A DNA stretch of 64,000 nt from Hymenobacter roseosalivarius DSM 11622 (GCF_900176135.1 NZ_FWWW01000104.1:1-64000); one strand, 5' to 3'; positions 8,334 to 17,463 are shown, numbered from the stretch's first letter. Numbers and translations are program-made. Notes: generated by a model not told the origin, from the sequence alone.

Positions 8334-9065
8334 ATGGTCAAAAACTTCGGCGAGTTTCTGCTTTTCATTCAAAGTATGGTTACGCGGACCGAGCGCCTGA
8401 AAACGCTCTGGCAACGTACCCTCGAAGAATCCGTGATTATCGGCTTCGACTCGATTTTTATTGTCGCGATTGTCAGTGCGTTTATTGGGGCTGTTACGTG
8501 CGTCCAGATCTCCTATAATCTGGTTAGCCCGCTCATCCCGAAATCGACTATCGGCTTTATGGTGCGCGAAATGACCATCCTGGAGTTGGCGCCCACCATC
8601 ACCAGCATCGTGCTGGCGGGGAAGGTTGGTTCCAGCATCGCGGGCGGCTTAGGCACTATGCGTATCACCGAGCAGGTAGCAGCCCTGGAAGTAATGGGTA
8701 TCAACTCTGCTTCCTACCTGGTGCTCCCGCGTATCGTGGCCGCTATTCTAATGTTTCCGCTGCTGGTTATTCTGGCCATGATGCTTTCGATTTTGGGCGG
8801 GTACTTAGCAGGTACGCTTACCGGCGCGATTTCAGCACAGGAATATATTGAAGGGCTGCGGACTGATTTTATTCCTTATAACATCACCTTCGCGCTGATT
8901 AAGTCAGTTGTATTTGCCTTCCTGGTATCAGCCATTTCATCGTATAAAGGCTATTTTACCACAGGTGGCGCACTGGAAGTAGGTGCAGCCAGCACCGGGG
9001 CCGTAAACAACTCTATTATTGCTATTCTGCTGGCTGACTTCGTGTTAGCAGCGTTACTTCTGTAA
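8334..9065 (+). CDS. MlaE-family ABC transporter permease
   Basis: 243 residues, matching the MlaE family length, with five or six hydrophobic segments and the family stretch ELAPTITSIVLAGKVGSSIAGGLGTMR. MlaE is the membrane subunit of lipid transporters that keep outer-membrane asymmetry. A TTG-started longer frame begins at 8229, but MVKNFGEFLLF at 8334 fits the family start. The ATPase partner follows after about 105 bases. No MCE-domain or periplasmic partner is present in the window. Confidence 0.9.
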   Translation: MVKNFGEFLLFIQSMVTRTERLKTLWQRTLEESVIIGFDSIFIVAIVSAFIGAVTCVQISYNLVSPLIPKSTIGFMVREMTILELAPTITSIVLAGKVGSSIAGGLGTMRITEQVAALEVMGINSASYLVLPRIVAAILMFPLLVILAMMLSILGGYLAGTLTGAISAQEYIEGLRTDFIPYNITFALIKSVVFAFLVSAISSYKGYFTTGGALEVGAASTGAVNNSIIAILLADFVLAALLL

Positions 9066-9080
9066 ATGATTGCGTAGTTG

Positions 9081-9147
9081 AATGGCTGAAAGGTGATTGT
9101 TCTGATATCCAAAGGACAGCCTGTTAGCTATTCACCCTTCAGCCATT
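9081..9147. repeat. 16-bp inverted repeat between the mlaE-like and mlaF-like genes
   Basis: Arms 9081-9096 and 9132-9147 are complementary except for one G-T pair. They resemble the arms at 433-512 (shared ATGGCTG core). A further partial copy of the right arm (ATTCAGCCATTTA) follows at about 9153. There is no T-run. Confidence 0.8.
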
Positions 9148-9170
9148 TGATCATTCAGCCATTTATTCCC

Positions 9171-9989
9171 ATGATTGAAATTCATAATGTCCAGAAATCC
9201 TTTAATGGCAACCAGGTGCTAAAGGGTATCACCTGCACGTTTGAGACGGGCAAGTGTAATCTATTGCTTGGCGGCTCAGGTACTGGCAAAAGCGTGCTGT
9301 TGCAGTGCATTGTAGGCCTGATGCAGCCCGACATCGGCAGCATCACCTACGATGGCAGCGTATTCACCAACAATAAGGTGCAGATCAGGCAGGAAATCCG
9401 GCGCAAAATCGGGATGCTGTTTCAGGGCTCGGCGTTGTTCGACTCGATGACGGTGTACGAAAACACGGAGTTCCCGCTGAAAATGCTCACACCTGAGATG
9501 ACCAAAGAGGAGCGCCGCGACCGGGTGGAGTTCTGCCTGAAGCGCGTCGGCCTCGAAAACGCAGGCAACAAAATGCCCGCTGAAATCAGCGGTGGCATGA
9601 AGAAGCGCGTAGGTATTGCCCGCGCCATCGCGCCTAACTGTACCTATTTATTTTGCGACGAGCCCAACTCCGGCCTCGATCCGCTCACCAGCCTCAAAAT
9701 TGACGAGCTGATTCACGAAATCACCCACGAGTACAACATCACCACCGCCATCATTACCCACGACATGAACTCAGTGGTGGAAATCGGCGACCACATTATC
9801 TTTCTGCACAAAGGCCAGAAGCTGTGGGATGGCAACAAAGAAGAAATCCTTAATGCCCAGGTTCCTGAACTAAAGGAATTTATCTTCAGTAGCAGCCTAG
9901 TTCGAGCCGCCAAAAAAGTGGACGACGAATCGGAAGGTGGCCTCTCAGCCATTACAGATAGTACAAATAGCCAATCGGCTGGCTCTTAG
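9171..9989 (+). CDS. MlaF-like ABC transporter ATP-binding protein
   Basis: 272 residues from the ATG at 9171 (MIEIHNVQKSF). Walker A is GGSGTGKSV, the signature is ISGGMKKRVGIARAI, Walker B is YLFCDEPNSGLDP and the switch His is in ITHDM. The sequence matches the MlaF/Ttg2A branch that energises lipid transport across the envelope. It works with the permease encoded just upstream. The frame from 9093 includes the inverted repeat and is not conserved. Confidence 0.9.
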   Translation: MIEIHNVQKSFNGNQVLKGITCTFETGKCNLLLGGSGTGKSVLLQCIVGLMQPDIGSITYDGSVFTNNKVQIRQEIRRKIGMLFQGSALFDSMTVYENTEFPLKMLTPEMTKEERRDRVEFCLKRVGLENAGNKMPAEISGGMKKRVGIARAIAPNCTYLFCDEPNSGLDPLTSLKIDELIHEITHEYNITTAIITHDMNSVVEIGDHIIFLHKGQKLWDGNKEEILNAQVPELKEFIFSSSLVRAAKKVDDESEGGLSAITDSTNSQSAGS

Positions 9990-10009
9990 TTCAAGAGAGT
10001 ATCACCAGC

Positions 10010-10045
10010 AAAAAGCCCCCCAGAAGTAGCTCTGGGGGGCTTTTT
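10010..10045. terminator. Bidirectional terminator
   Basis: A 15-bp perfect stem (10010-10024 with 10031-10045) has A5 before and T5 after a GCCCCCC/GGGGGGC core. It separates two convergent genes and can end transcription from either side. Confidence 0.9.
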
Positions 10046-10058
10046 ACTGTCAGCAATT

Positions 10059-10595
10059 TCAAGCCTTTTGGTCAAGTAAGCCTGTTAGGTGAGCCAGGTG
10101 GTGCTGGCCGTGCCAGGCATAGAGCACCAGCGCCTGATCGAGCGTATACTCTCTATCGTTTCCGGGGTGATAAAATGTGCTCTGCCATTGTGCTTCGGTC
10201 AGGTGATGGAGCAGCACCGTCCAGCGGGTGTGTAATGCTTCCAGCAGCGTCAGCGAAACGGTGATGGGCGTTGCCTCCACGTCGGGCAGTTCGGCCCAGG
10301 CCTGCTCATCGTAGGGCCGCACGGTGGGCCTTTCTTCCGTAAGCGCCAAGCGAAAACGCGTGTAACAGTTAAGGTGCGAATCGGCCAGGTGGTGAATGAC
10401 TTGCCGGCCCGTCCAGCCACCGGGACGGTATGGCTTCAGCAAACCTTCCCCACCTATTTGGCGAGCTACATCCGTAAGTTGGGCCGGCAGTTGCTCAATC
10501 TGCTGGATCAAAGCCGCGCGCTCAGTGGCGGAAAGTGGGCCGGGTGGCAGCGTCGGGTGGCCGATGGGGTAGCGAAGGTCGGGACTGGGGGGCAT
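10059..10595 (-). CDS. YfiT-like DinB-family metal-dependent protein
   Basis: 178 residues. It starts MPPSPDLRYPIG and holds the YfiT family stretches YRPGGWTGRQVIHHLADSH and WHGQHHLAH. The three conserved histidines of the DinB fold that bind a divalent metal are in these motifs. In Bacillus, related proteins are bacillithiol-dependent transferases or putative hydrolases; the substrate here is unknown. The upstream in-frame start at 10673 would add a region that spans the terminator of the next gene, so I start at 10595. Confidence 0.85.
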   Translation of the reverse strand: MPPSPDLRYPIGHPTLPPGPLSATERAALIQQIEQLPAQLTDVARQIGGEGLLKPYRPGGWTGRQVIHHLADSHLNCYTRFRLALTEERPTVRPYDEQAWAELPDVEATPITVSLTLLEALHTRWTVLLHHLTEAQWQSTFYHPGNDREYTLDQALVLYAWHGQHHLAHLTGLLDQKA

Positions 10596-10627
10596 TTTTG
10601 GGTAGTTAATTGACGGGTAGACGGCAC

Positions 10628-10656
10628 AAAAAAGCCTTCCATGCAAGGAAGGCTTT
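10628..10656 (-). terminator. Terminator of the DUF151 nuclease gene
   Basis: A 10-bp stem (10631-10640 with 10647-10656) is followed on the minus strand by a run of six Ts. It lies about 20 bases after the stop codon of the gene at 10678-11304. Confidence 0.85.
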
Positions 10657-10677
10657 CTTTCTAAAACGGCCAAAAAC

Positions 10678-11304
10678 TTAGCCGTTGCGCTTGTTTAGCT
10701 CATCGCGGATTTTGGCGGCTTTTTCGTAATCTTCTTTCTCCAGTGCCTGGGCCAGCATCTTGGTCAGTTCGTCCAGCGACACCTGACCACTGGGGTCGCG
10801 GGGGCTGGGCGTGGCCGCTGGCGTGCCGCTGTTGTCGTCATCATCATCGTCCTCGTCATCGTCGTCAGAAGTTTCTTCGGCGCTTTCATCGAGGTCACTC
10901 AGGATAATGCCGGCTTCGCTGAGCACACTTTCCACGGTGAAAATCGGTACGCCAAAACGCAGGCCGATAGCAATAGCGTCGCTGGGCCGGGCGTCGATTT
11001 CGAAGTTAGTGGCCCCATCGGAGCACACTATTTTCGAATAGAATACTCCTTCTTTCAAATCCGAAATCAATACCTCGATAATAGCCACATGCACATGCTC
11101 GGCAAATGACTTAAACAAATCATGGGTAAGAGGACGATTAGGACTGATTTTTTCTATTTGAATCGCAATGCTCTGCGCCTCAAACATGCCAATGATAATA
11201 GGCAAACGGCGGTTGCCGGTTTTTTCGCCCAGGATAAGAGCAAAAGAACCCGACTGGGATTGGCTGGATGACAGGCCGAGGATTTCGAGCTGAATTTTCT
11301 TCAC
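10678..11304 (-). CDS. DUF151 bifunctional nuclease with C-terminal UVR motif
   Basis: 208 residues. Residues 1-130 form a DUF151 domain (MFEAQSIAI, then EIDARPSDAIAIGLRFGVPIF), known from proteins with DNase/RNase activity. A very acidic Asp/Glu linker follows at about residues 138-158, and the C-terminus is a UVR motif (ALEKEDYEKAAKIRDELNK) like those in UvrB and UvrC that mediate protein contacts. This domain order is common in Bacteroidota. A clear promoter lies upstream and a terminator downstream, so it is probably a single-gene unit. Confidence 0.87.
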   Translation of the reverse strand: MKKIQLEILGLSSSQSQSGSFALILGEKTGNRRLPIIIGMFEAQSIAIQIEKISPNRPLTHDLFKSFAEHVHVAIIEVLISDLKEGVFYSKIVCSDGATNFEIDARPSDAIAIGLRFGVPIFTVESVLSEAGIILSDLDESAEETSDDDDEDDDDDDNSGTPAATPSPRDPSGQVSLDELTKMLAQALEKEDYEKAAKIRDELNKRNG

Positions 11305-11378
11305 AAGCGATTAAGCTGATTTAAGGTGTGTCGATTTGTGCTTACTATAGTAATAATCAATAAGTTACTGCCTAGAAT

Positions 11379-11410
11379 CAAAACTAAGACATTAACATAA
11401 GGAAACTCAA
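11379..11410 (-). promoter_or_regulatory. Promoter of the DUF151 nuclease gene
   Basis: On the minus strand TAGTTTTG (11379-11386) matches TAnnTTTG, and a TTG lies 21 bases further upstream (11408-11410). This is a full match to the Bacteroidota housekeeping promoter. The predicted 5' leader is about 70 bases. Confidence 0.65.
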
Positions 11411-11422
11411 CTTAGCAACACA

Positions 11423-12400
11423 TTAATTCAACTCTTTAACGGCCTGAGTTAGTTTGGGTAGTACGTCGAATACGTCGCCAACGATGCCATAATCGGCCGC
11501 TTTAAAGAACGGTGCTTCCGGATCTTTGTTGATAACGACGATAACTTTTGAAGAGTTTACGCCCGCCAGGTGCTGAATAGCGCCCGAAATACCACAGGCA
11601 ATATACAAGTTAGGTGACACCGTGATACCTGTCTGGCCTACGTGCTCGTGGTGAGGGCGCCAATCGACGTCGGACACCGGCTTGGAGCAAGCCGTAGCCG
11701 CACCCAACGCCTTAGCTAAGTCTTCAATCAGATTCCAGTTTTCGGGACCTTTCATGCCCCGGCCTCCAGATACTACTTTATCGGCTTCAGGTAGCAGGAT
11801 GCCACCGGCTTGCTCCTGCATAATTACTTGCTTAGGGGCGTCGGCGAAGTCGGCATCGGCGAGTTGGGCCGAGAACTGCTCTACGGTGGCGGTTTGGCCG
11901 GCGTTGTGCAGGGGCTCCATCGAGTTTTTCTTCACGGCAATAATCTTCCGCTCGCCGCTCAGGACTACGTCAGAGAAGGCTTTGCCGGAGAAAGCCCCGC
12001 GCTTCACTACAAATTGCCCCCCATCGGTTTTAGGCAGCTCTACTACGTTGGTAGCCAAGCTGGCTTGCAGGCGCACCGACAGGCGCGAGCCTACGGCGGT
12101 GCCAATATTGGAGTTAGCCAGTACAATAATCTGCGCACTTTCCTGCTGAGCCGCGGCGGCAATCAGCTTGGTGTAAGCACCGTTTACGAAATCCTTCAGG
12201 CGGGAATCGTTATCGTACAATACTTTGCTGATGCCCTGCTCGCCGAGACTGGCCAAGTTGGCTTCAGTTGCCTCGCCTACGGCCACGGCCGTAGCCGTCG
12301 TGCCGAGCATCTGGGCTACCTGGCTCCCGTAGGAAGCCACTTCCAGCGAGGACTTTTTCACCTCACCGTTATCACACTCAACTACAACTAGAACAGACAT
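11423..12400 (-). CDS. etfA: Electron transfer flavoprotein alpha subunit
   Basis: 325 residues. The C-terminal FAD-binding half is clear (GITVSPNLYIACGISGAIQH, then SKVIVVINKDPEAPFFKAADYGIVGD). With the beta subunit it takes electrons from acyl-CoA and other dehydrogenases and passes them to the quinone pool. It lies downstream of etfB on the same strand, separated by an inverted repeat, and is probably in one operon with it. Confidence 0.95.
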   Translation of the reverse strand: MSVLVVVECDNGEVKKSSLEVASYGSQVAQMLGTTATAVAVGEATEANLASLGEQGISKVLYDNDSRLKDFVNGAYTKLIAAAAQQESAQIIVLANSNIGTAVGSRLSVRLQASLATNVVELPKTDGGQFVVKRGAFSGKAFSDVVLSGERKIIAVKKNSMEPLHNAGQTATVEQFSAQLADADFADAPKQVIMQEQAGGILLPEADKVVSGGRGMKGPENWNLIEDLAKALGAATACSKPVSDVDWRPHHEHVGQTGITVSPNLYIACGISGAIQHLAGVNSSKVIVVINKDPEAPFFKAADYGIVGDVFDVLPKLTQAVKELN

Positions 12401-12408
12401 ATTTTTTC

Positions 12409-12521
12409 AGTTAACAATTAACAATGAGCAATTAACAAGTAAAGACCAACTACAATGTTCAGCCGCTTTTTAATCTCTAAGCTGCGAATTGCTCACTGTT
12501 AATTGATCATTGTTAATTGAC
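12409..12521. repeat. Inverted repeat between etfB and etfA
   Basis: Imperfect arms at about 12409-12437 and 12486-12521 are built from repeats of CAATTAACAATGA. The right arm ends at the base before the etfB stop codon. AT-rich tandem units of this kind are unlike the neighbouring coding DNA. Confidence 0.75.
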
Positions 12522-13259
12522 TTAGATGACCTTGGCTTCGTTGCGCAGCAGCTTGATCAGGTCGCCGGCCGACTCGGCAGGAATGAGCTTGACACCCTGC
12601 TTTTTGGGGGGCAAGGCGTACTCGGTAACCTGAGTGCGAGGCGCTTCGCCGGTTGGCTCTACTACTTTCAAGGGCTTAGTCCGGGCCGTCATGATGCCGC
12701 GCATGTTGGGGATGCGGGGCTCACACATAGGCTCTTGACACGAAACCACAAAGGGCCCCGATACCTCTACTATTTCTTTGCCGCCTTCTATCTCACGTTC
12801 CAATGTAGCAGTGTTCCCTTCTAGGTCGAGCTTCATAGCGGGCGCTACGGTCGGGATACCGAGCAGCTCGCCCACCATGCCGTGTACCTGGAAGCCGTTG
12901 TAATCAATGCTTTCTTTACCCATCAGGATAATGTCGTAGCCGCCATCTTTAGCAGCAGCAGCAATTTGCTGGGCCACGAAAAAGGCGTCGGTAGGCTTGG
13001 CATTTACGCGGATAGCGTCGTCGGCACCGATGGCCAGGGCTTTGCGAATATTGGGTTCAGTATCGGCTTCGCCTACGTTAAGCACCGTCACGTTACCGCC
13101 GAGCTTTTCCTTCAACTCAATGGCGCGGGTGAGGGCATATTCATCCCAGGGATTAATCACGAACTGCACTCCAGCCTTGTTCAACTCCTTATTATCAGGA
13201 GTAAAGGTAATTTTGGTGGTCGTGTCGGGCACGTTGCTGATACAAACGAGAAACTTCAT
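12522..13259 (-). CDS. etfB: Electron transfer flavoprotein beta subunit
   Basis: 245 residues, starting MKFLVCISNVPDTTTKI. Family stretches include NPWDEYALTRAIELKE near the N-terminus and GKESIDYNGFQVHGMVGELLG in the middle. It binds AMP and pairs with EtfA. The gene is first in the etfB-etfA unit. Confidence 0.95.
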   Translation of the reverse strand: MKFLVCISNVPDTTTKITFTPDNKELNKAGVQFVINPWDEYALTRAIELKEKLGGNVTVLNVGEADTEPNIRKALAIGADDAIRVNAKPTDAFFVAQQIAAAAKDGGYDIILMGKESIDYNGFQVHGMVGELLGIPTVAPAMKLDLEGNTATLEREIEGGKEIVEVSGPFVVSCQEPMCEPRIPNMRGIMTARTKPLKVVEPTGEAPRTQVTEYALPPKKQGVKLIPAESAGDLIKLLRNEAKVI

Positions 13260-13334
13260 CGAAGGTGCTTATATGGACAGATAACTACGGGAAAGCCCCT
13301 AATTTCGGGCGAAGATACAGAAAACTCCTGCCCC

Positions 13335-13673
13335 ATGGAAACCGCACCCAACCGTTTACAGCAACTCCTGGCCTTCTACGCCGACGACCCCAACGACGCG
13401 TTTACGATTTATGCGCTGGCCACCGAATATCGGCCTACGGAGCCGTTACGGGCTATGAAATTTTACCAAACGCTATTGGATGAACATCCTGACTATGTGG
13501 GTACTTACTACCACGCGGGCAAGCTGCTGGAGCAACTAGAAAAGCCGGAAGAGGCCGAAAAAGTTTACCGTCGAGGTTTGCAGGTGAGCCGGAAAGCTGG
13601 ACAGATGCACGCCGCCAGCGAGTTGCAACAAGCGCTTAATCAGCTACTTGGTCTGGACTACGAGGACGAATGA
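13335..13673 (+). CDS. Small tetratricopeptide-repeat protein
   Basis: 112 residues with about two TPR units (DDPNDAFTIYALATEY, then DYVGTYYHAGKLLEQLEKPEEA). There is no signal peptide, so it is probably cytoplasmic and binds a partner. The start is the ATG at 13335; the longer frame from 12882 runs antisense through etfB and is not real. It is divergent from etfB and convergent with the B12-binding gene, whose stop lies 5 bases away. Confidence 0.85.
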   Translation: METAPNRLQQLLAFYADDPNDAFTIYALATEYRPTEPLRAMKFYQTLLDEHPDYVGTYYHAGKLLEQLEKPEEAEKVYRRGLQVSRKAGQMHAASELQQALNQLLGLDYEDE

Positions 13674-13678
13674 GCCAC

Positions 13679-14752
13679 TCAGGCGCGTGAGCTAAGCATT
13701 AAATTGCGGGCCGCTTCTACGGCCGCTCTAGCATTGGGTGCGTAAGCATCCGCCCCAATACTGCGCCATAGCGCCGGATCGGTGTTGAAAGGCTCCCCTC
13801 CTACCATCACAAATACGCGTTCAGCGCCGCTGGTAGCATGTTTGGCGCTAATGAGCTGGCGCAGAATACCAACATGATGGGCCATGGAAGCCCCAATTAC
13901 GAGCAGATCTACTTTGAACCCAACCACTGCTTGCCAGATACCATCGGTAGGCGTATTGGCCCCCAGGAAAAAAGGTGTCCAGCCGTCAAATTCCAGAAAG
14001 TCGGATACCATCCGCACGGGCACGCTATGCAGGTCGCCGGATACGGTAGTGGCCACGAAGCTAAAACCGTTGGAAGGAGCGACTTGCAGATAGGGCTGCA
14101 ACATGGCCATAGCCAGCTCAGTAGCCGCCGTGCAATAATGCTCCTGCGCCACACTGATTTCGCCCTTGTGCCAGCGCGAACCTAGTTCCCACTGCACCGG
14201 CATGAATACGTGCTCATACAACAGCCGTACATCAGTGCCACGCTTAACTTCTGTCTTTAGTAAGTTGATAGCCTCCGTACGCTGCCCATCCAGCAGGTAT
14301 GTCAAGTAAGAGGTGGCTAAGTGCTTCAGCGGTGACTCATGAAGAGACGATGCAGGCGGTGCCGGGGTCACTACTGCCATCGGCTGCTCCAGTTCTTTAA
14401 AAGCCGCGCTCAGATGCCCAGCCGCCGCGATGTACTCCGTAATGGGCAGGCGCTGGGCTAGCACCTGTTTGAGGGCCGTTAGCTGCTGGGTCAACTCCTG
14501 ATCGTGCGCTGGTTCGGGGGGCTGGCGGCGAGCATGTGTCAGGTGGGCTTCAAACAGCCCGCCACTATCCATCAACACGGCATTGACTAAAGCCGTCAGG
14601 TGGCTTTGCAACTCCTGCTCCAACGATTTTTGCCCCCCAGCCTCACCTAACATACTGGGTGCCTGCTGACAGTATAGCGCCGCGGCCTCCTCGGTTATGC
14701 TCTCGGCTTGCTGGTGGATAGCCTCAACCGTACGTTGCTGTTTCAAATTCAT
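13679..14752 (-). CDS. Cobalamin-binding protein with CarH/LitR-type light-sensor motif
   Basis: 357 residues. The N-terminal 135 residues are helical and unassigned, with a Pro/Ala-rich hinge at 124-135. Residues 140-225 form the helical cap of a B12 module, and 226-350 the Rossmann-like cobalamin domain. The cap has Trp194 and Glu204-His205 spaced exactly as W-x9-EH, the adenosylcobalamin light-sensor signature of CarH/LitR. The axial His242 is kept in DLH, but the usual Gly of DxHxxG is Pro. A MerR-type DNA-binding domain, which CarH has at the N-terminus, is absent. It is probably a photosensory or B12-sensing protein acting through a partner. Confidence 0.82.
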   Translation of the reverse strand: MNLKQQRTVEAIHQQAESITEEAAALYCQQAPSMLGEAGGQKSLEQELQSHLTALVNAVLMDSGGLFEAHLTHARRQPPEPAHDQELTQQLTALKQVLAQRLPITEYIAAAGHLSAAFKELEQPMAVVTPAPPASSLHESPLKHLATSYLTYLLDGQRTEAINLLKTEVKRGTDVRLLYEHVFMPVQWELGSRWHKGEISVAQEHYCTAATELAMAMLQPYLQVAPSNGFSFVATTVSGDLHSVPVRMVSDFLEFDGWTPFFLGANTPTDGIWQAVVGFKVDLLVIGASMAHHVGILRQLISAKHATSGAERVFVMVGGEPFNTDPALWRSIGADAYAPNARAAVEAARNLMLSSRA

Positions 14753-15151
14753 TTCTAACTCCTCTATTCGTTAGCACACGATTGTAAGTCAGTATGTTCT
14801 CTCGATACTTATGATAGTACCTAAAAGCTTTCTCGAGCGAAAAAGCGCCTGCTTACTTTGCTGCTTCCGTTTACTCTGAACCAGGCTGGCTGGTTTCACT
14901 TATTATACTCTACTCCCGTGCTTCTTTTCTGATAGCGAGCTATATAGGCTTGTATAAAATCAGGGCCTAAAGCTATAGCCGTAACGACACATTGCAAAGC
15001 ATCCAGTCTTCCCAGTACCGCCCAGAATGCTGCGTACAGCAGTAGAGGAGCTATGTTTTCTAAGAATTATGCCGCTTACCCGACTTCCGCAGGCAAGTAG
15101 TCCACCTGGGCAGGACTGAACTTTCCCCGGCGGCCTGGTGTCCCCTGGGTC
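14753..15151. other. Divergent intergenic region
   Basis: 399 bases between the B12-binding gene and the outer-membrane protein gene. It must hold both promoters. TATGTTTT at 15052-15059 is one base off TAnnTTTG but has no upstream TTG at the right distance. I see no small gene and no strong hairpin. Confidence 0.5.
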
Positions 15152-16021
15152 ATGCGTAAAATCGCTCTACTAACCATTGGCGGGCTACTGCTCGCCGCGC
15201 CGGGCCGCCTTCTGGCCCAAACTGTTGATCCCACTTTCAACGCCGATGCGCCCTTCGTGCGCAATATCCGCCCCGACCGGCCCGGCCGTACCATTACGAC
15301 CAATATGGTGCCCTTGGGTCAGGTGCAGGTAGATGCGGGCACTAACCGATTTGAGCCCGCCGACGCTACTGGTTTTGGCCCGACTCGCACCCTATCCGGG
15401 GCCACGCTACGGATTGGATTGCCCAGCCATATCGAGTTGCGCCTCACGCAGGGCTACCTCCACCCTACCGACAGGCTCGCTGCCGTGCCCTCAAGGGCTG
15501 CGGAGGGTGATTTTGAAGCACCCGTTCCCTCCACAACCTTACCCGGTGGTTTTGCGCCCCTGACCGTAGGTGCCAAGTTTTTGGCTTCAACGGTGCCTAA
15601 TGGCCGCTCACAAGTGGTCCTGCTGGGCGAACTGACGTTGCGTAACGGCGATGCTTCTTTCCCCGATAAGGTATTGGAGCCCGGTGCCCGCCTGCTCATA
15701 TCGCAGCAGCTGGGGCAGCGCTACGGTCTGGAAGCCAACGTTGGATTCCGGCAGCGGGGCTTTCGCGCCGCCGATTCGAAGCTGGGCACTTATCTCGGCA
15801 CGTTGGCCTTAAATGGCCCGCTGGGGGGCAATTTTGGCTTCTTTGTCGAAACGTATACCACCTGGCAGCGCGAGTCTGAGTTGGCCCCTGGCGCTACCGT
15901 TGGCCTTTATTGGCGGCCATTACCCAACCTGCGTCTCGATCTGAATGCCGGCCAGGGCTTCACCAGCACCGCTGAGGGCTTCTTGGTGGGAGCAGGTTTA
16001 AGTGTGCGTTTGCCGAAGTAA
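15152..16021 (+). CDS. Outer-membrane beta-barrel protein, phenol MetA-pathway-like transporter
   Basis: 289 residues with a signal peptide (MRKIALLTIGGLLLAAPG, cleavage after LLAQ). The rest alternates hydrophobic and polar residues as in a beta barrel and resembles the putative MetA-pathway of phenol degradation family (RNIRPDRPGRTITTNMVPLG, then FAPLTVGAKFL). These are outer-membrane proteins of unclear substrate. It ends in a strand with the C-terminus VRLPK. It stands alone between two strong hairpins or gaps. Confidence 0.72.
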   Translation: MRKIALLTIGGLLLAAPGRLLAQTVDPTFNADAPFVRNIRPDRPGRTITTNMVPLGQVQVDAGTNRFEPADATGFGPTRTLSGATLRIGLPSHIELRLTQGYLHPTDRLAAVPSRAAEGDFEAPVPSTTLPGGFAPLTVGAKFLASTVPNGRSQVVLLGELTLRNGDASFPDKVLEPGARLLISQQLGQRYGLEANVGFRQRGFRAADSKLGTYLGTLALNGPLGGNFGFFVETYTTWQRESELAPGATVGLYWRPLPNLRLDLNAGQGFTSTAEGFLVGAGLSVRLPK

Positions 16022-16044
16022 AGCAAGCTTCGCCAGCACTTGTT

Positions 16045-16104
16045 CATAATAAGGAAGGGCCAATGAGACGCATAATTGCGTCTCATTGGCCCTTCCTTAT
16101 TATG
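16045..16104. terminator. Long perfect hairpin between convergent genes
   Basis: A 28-bp perfect stem (16045-16072 with 16077-16104) closes on a 4-base TAAT loop. It lies between the outer-membrane protein gene and the M28 peptidase gene, which converge, and it likely ends both. It has no strong T-run, so its length rather than a U-tract is the main feature. Confidence 0.75.
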
Positions 16105-16128
16105 CATATTCTTCAGTCAGCTTAGCCT

Positions 16129-17463
16129 TTATGGGCGCTGTCCTACACTGGCCGGCTCGATACGCGTAGGCGTCTGCTCGCCGGCTATAATCCCGACAGC
16201 GCTGCGCGCAATGGCCGAAATTATGGCTGTCATGTTGGTCATATTAAGACTTTCAACTTCGTCATCTACTGTATGATAAAGCTTATCTGTCGGAATCTGG
16301 TCGCTGCTGATGGTGTGAGCGGGAACGCCTAAGCGGGCCAGGGTAGCATTGTCGGAGCGGTAAAACAGATTTTGCTCGGGGTACGGGTCAGGCTCGAAGC
16401 GGAAGGGTGTGCCTGCCAGATTTTGCTGGAGCAGCTTCCCAAAGTCGGAGCGCTCGTAGCCGGTGATGAAAGCGGTTTTGGGGCCAAATTTCGCTTCCTT
16501 ACCGATCATTTCAATGTTGAACATAGCCGCTACTTTCTGTGGATCAATCTGCTGGGAAAAGTATTTCGAGCCAAAGCCGCCGATTTCCTCCGCCGTGAAA
16601 GCCACGAATACCAACGTCCGCTGATTCTTCTTTTTCTTCTTGAAATGCTCGGCCAGCGCTACTACGGCCGTCGTGCCGCTGGCATCGTCATCGGCACCAT
16701 TGGCGATGGAGTCGCCGGCCACGGCGGGCATTGTACCGATGTGATCGTAATGCCCGGAGAAAACAACCATTTCAGCGGCCCGCGCTTTGTCTTTGGCCTG
16801 GCCGGGCAATACACCTACCACGTTGCGCAGTTCCACCGCCTTGATAGTAGTAGTAGCCATAGCAGCAAACTTGACGGGAGCAGGCGGCGCGGCAGCCAGC
16901 ACAAATACGCTGGCGTACGGCTTCGGCTCCTCCCCTCGCATGCTGCCGTGGCTCATGTAACCAGCCACCTGCCCGAACCACTGCGCATGAGCCGGATCGA
17001 CAAGTATCAGGGTATTGGCGGCGGGCTGGAGCAAAGCCCCCATTTCCTGGCGCACATTGGCTTGGGGCCCAATTACAACCACTTGCGGCGGGGTGGCATC
17101 CTCGCTCGTCCAGCTAAGTGTCGGGAGCCCCGAGGCAACCAGGATATTTTCGGGCGCAACGGCCGTGCCATTCAGCGTTACGCTGGTAGCACCGCCGCGC
17201 ACTTCATAGGCCGGAAATACTTGCTCATAGGTGGGTAAGCCCGGCATCTTTTCGAGCCCGATCCGATCAAACTCGGCGGCCAGAAATCTGGCCGCCTGCA
17301 GGCCGCCCGGCTGACCAGATGCCCGACCTTTCATATCATCGGCCGCCAGCATGCGGATAATGCGCTCTACGGTCGCCTCCTTGATGGGCGGGCCCTTCTT
17401 TTTCTGTGCTTCAACTACTTGGCTTATGCACGCCAACCCGATGAGCAGGACAATTTTTTTCAT
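16129..17463 (-). CDS. Secreted M28-family zinc aminopeptidase
   Basis: 444 residues with a signal peptide (cleavage near VEAQ). Residues 90-230 hold a PA-like insert. The M28 metal-site motifs follow in order: SGHYDHIG, NGADDDASGT, TAEEIGGFGS and LYHTVDD. The enzyme should be a periplasmic or surface exopeptidase binding two zinc ions. The gene is followed by the long hairpin at 16045-16104 and preceded by a perfect palindromic terminator. Confidence 0.9.
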   Translation of the reverse strand: MKKIVLLIGLACISQVVEAQKKKGPPIKEATVERIIRMLAADDMKGRASGQPGGLQAARFLAAEFDRIGLEKMPGLPTYEQVFPAYEVRGGATSVTLNGTAVAPENILVASGLPTLSWTSEDATPPQVVVIGPQANVRQEMGALLQPAANTLILVDPAHAQWFGQVAGYMSHGSMRGEEPKPYASVFVLAAAPPAPVKFAAMATTTIKAVELRNVVGVLPGQAKDKARAAEMVVFSGHYDHIGTMPAVAGDSIANGADDDASGTTAVVALAEHFKKKKKNQRTLVFVAFTAEEIGGFGSKYFSQQIDPQKVAAMFNIEMIGKEAKFGPKTAFITGYERSDFGKLLQQNLAGTPFRFEPDPYPEQNLFYRSDNATLARLGVPAHTISSDQIPTDKLYHTVDDEVESLNMTNMTAIISAIARSAVGIIAGEQTPTRIEPASVGQRP

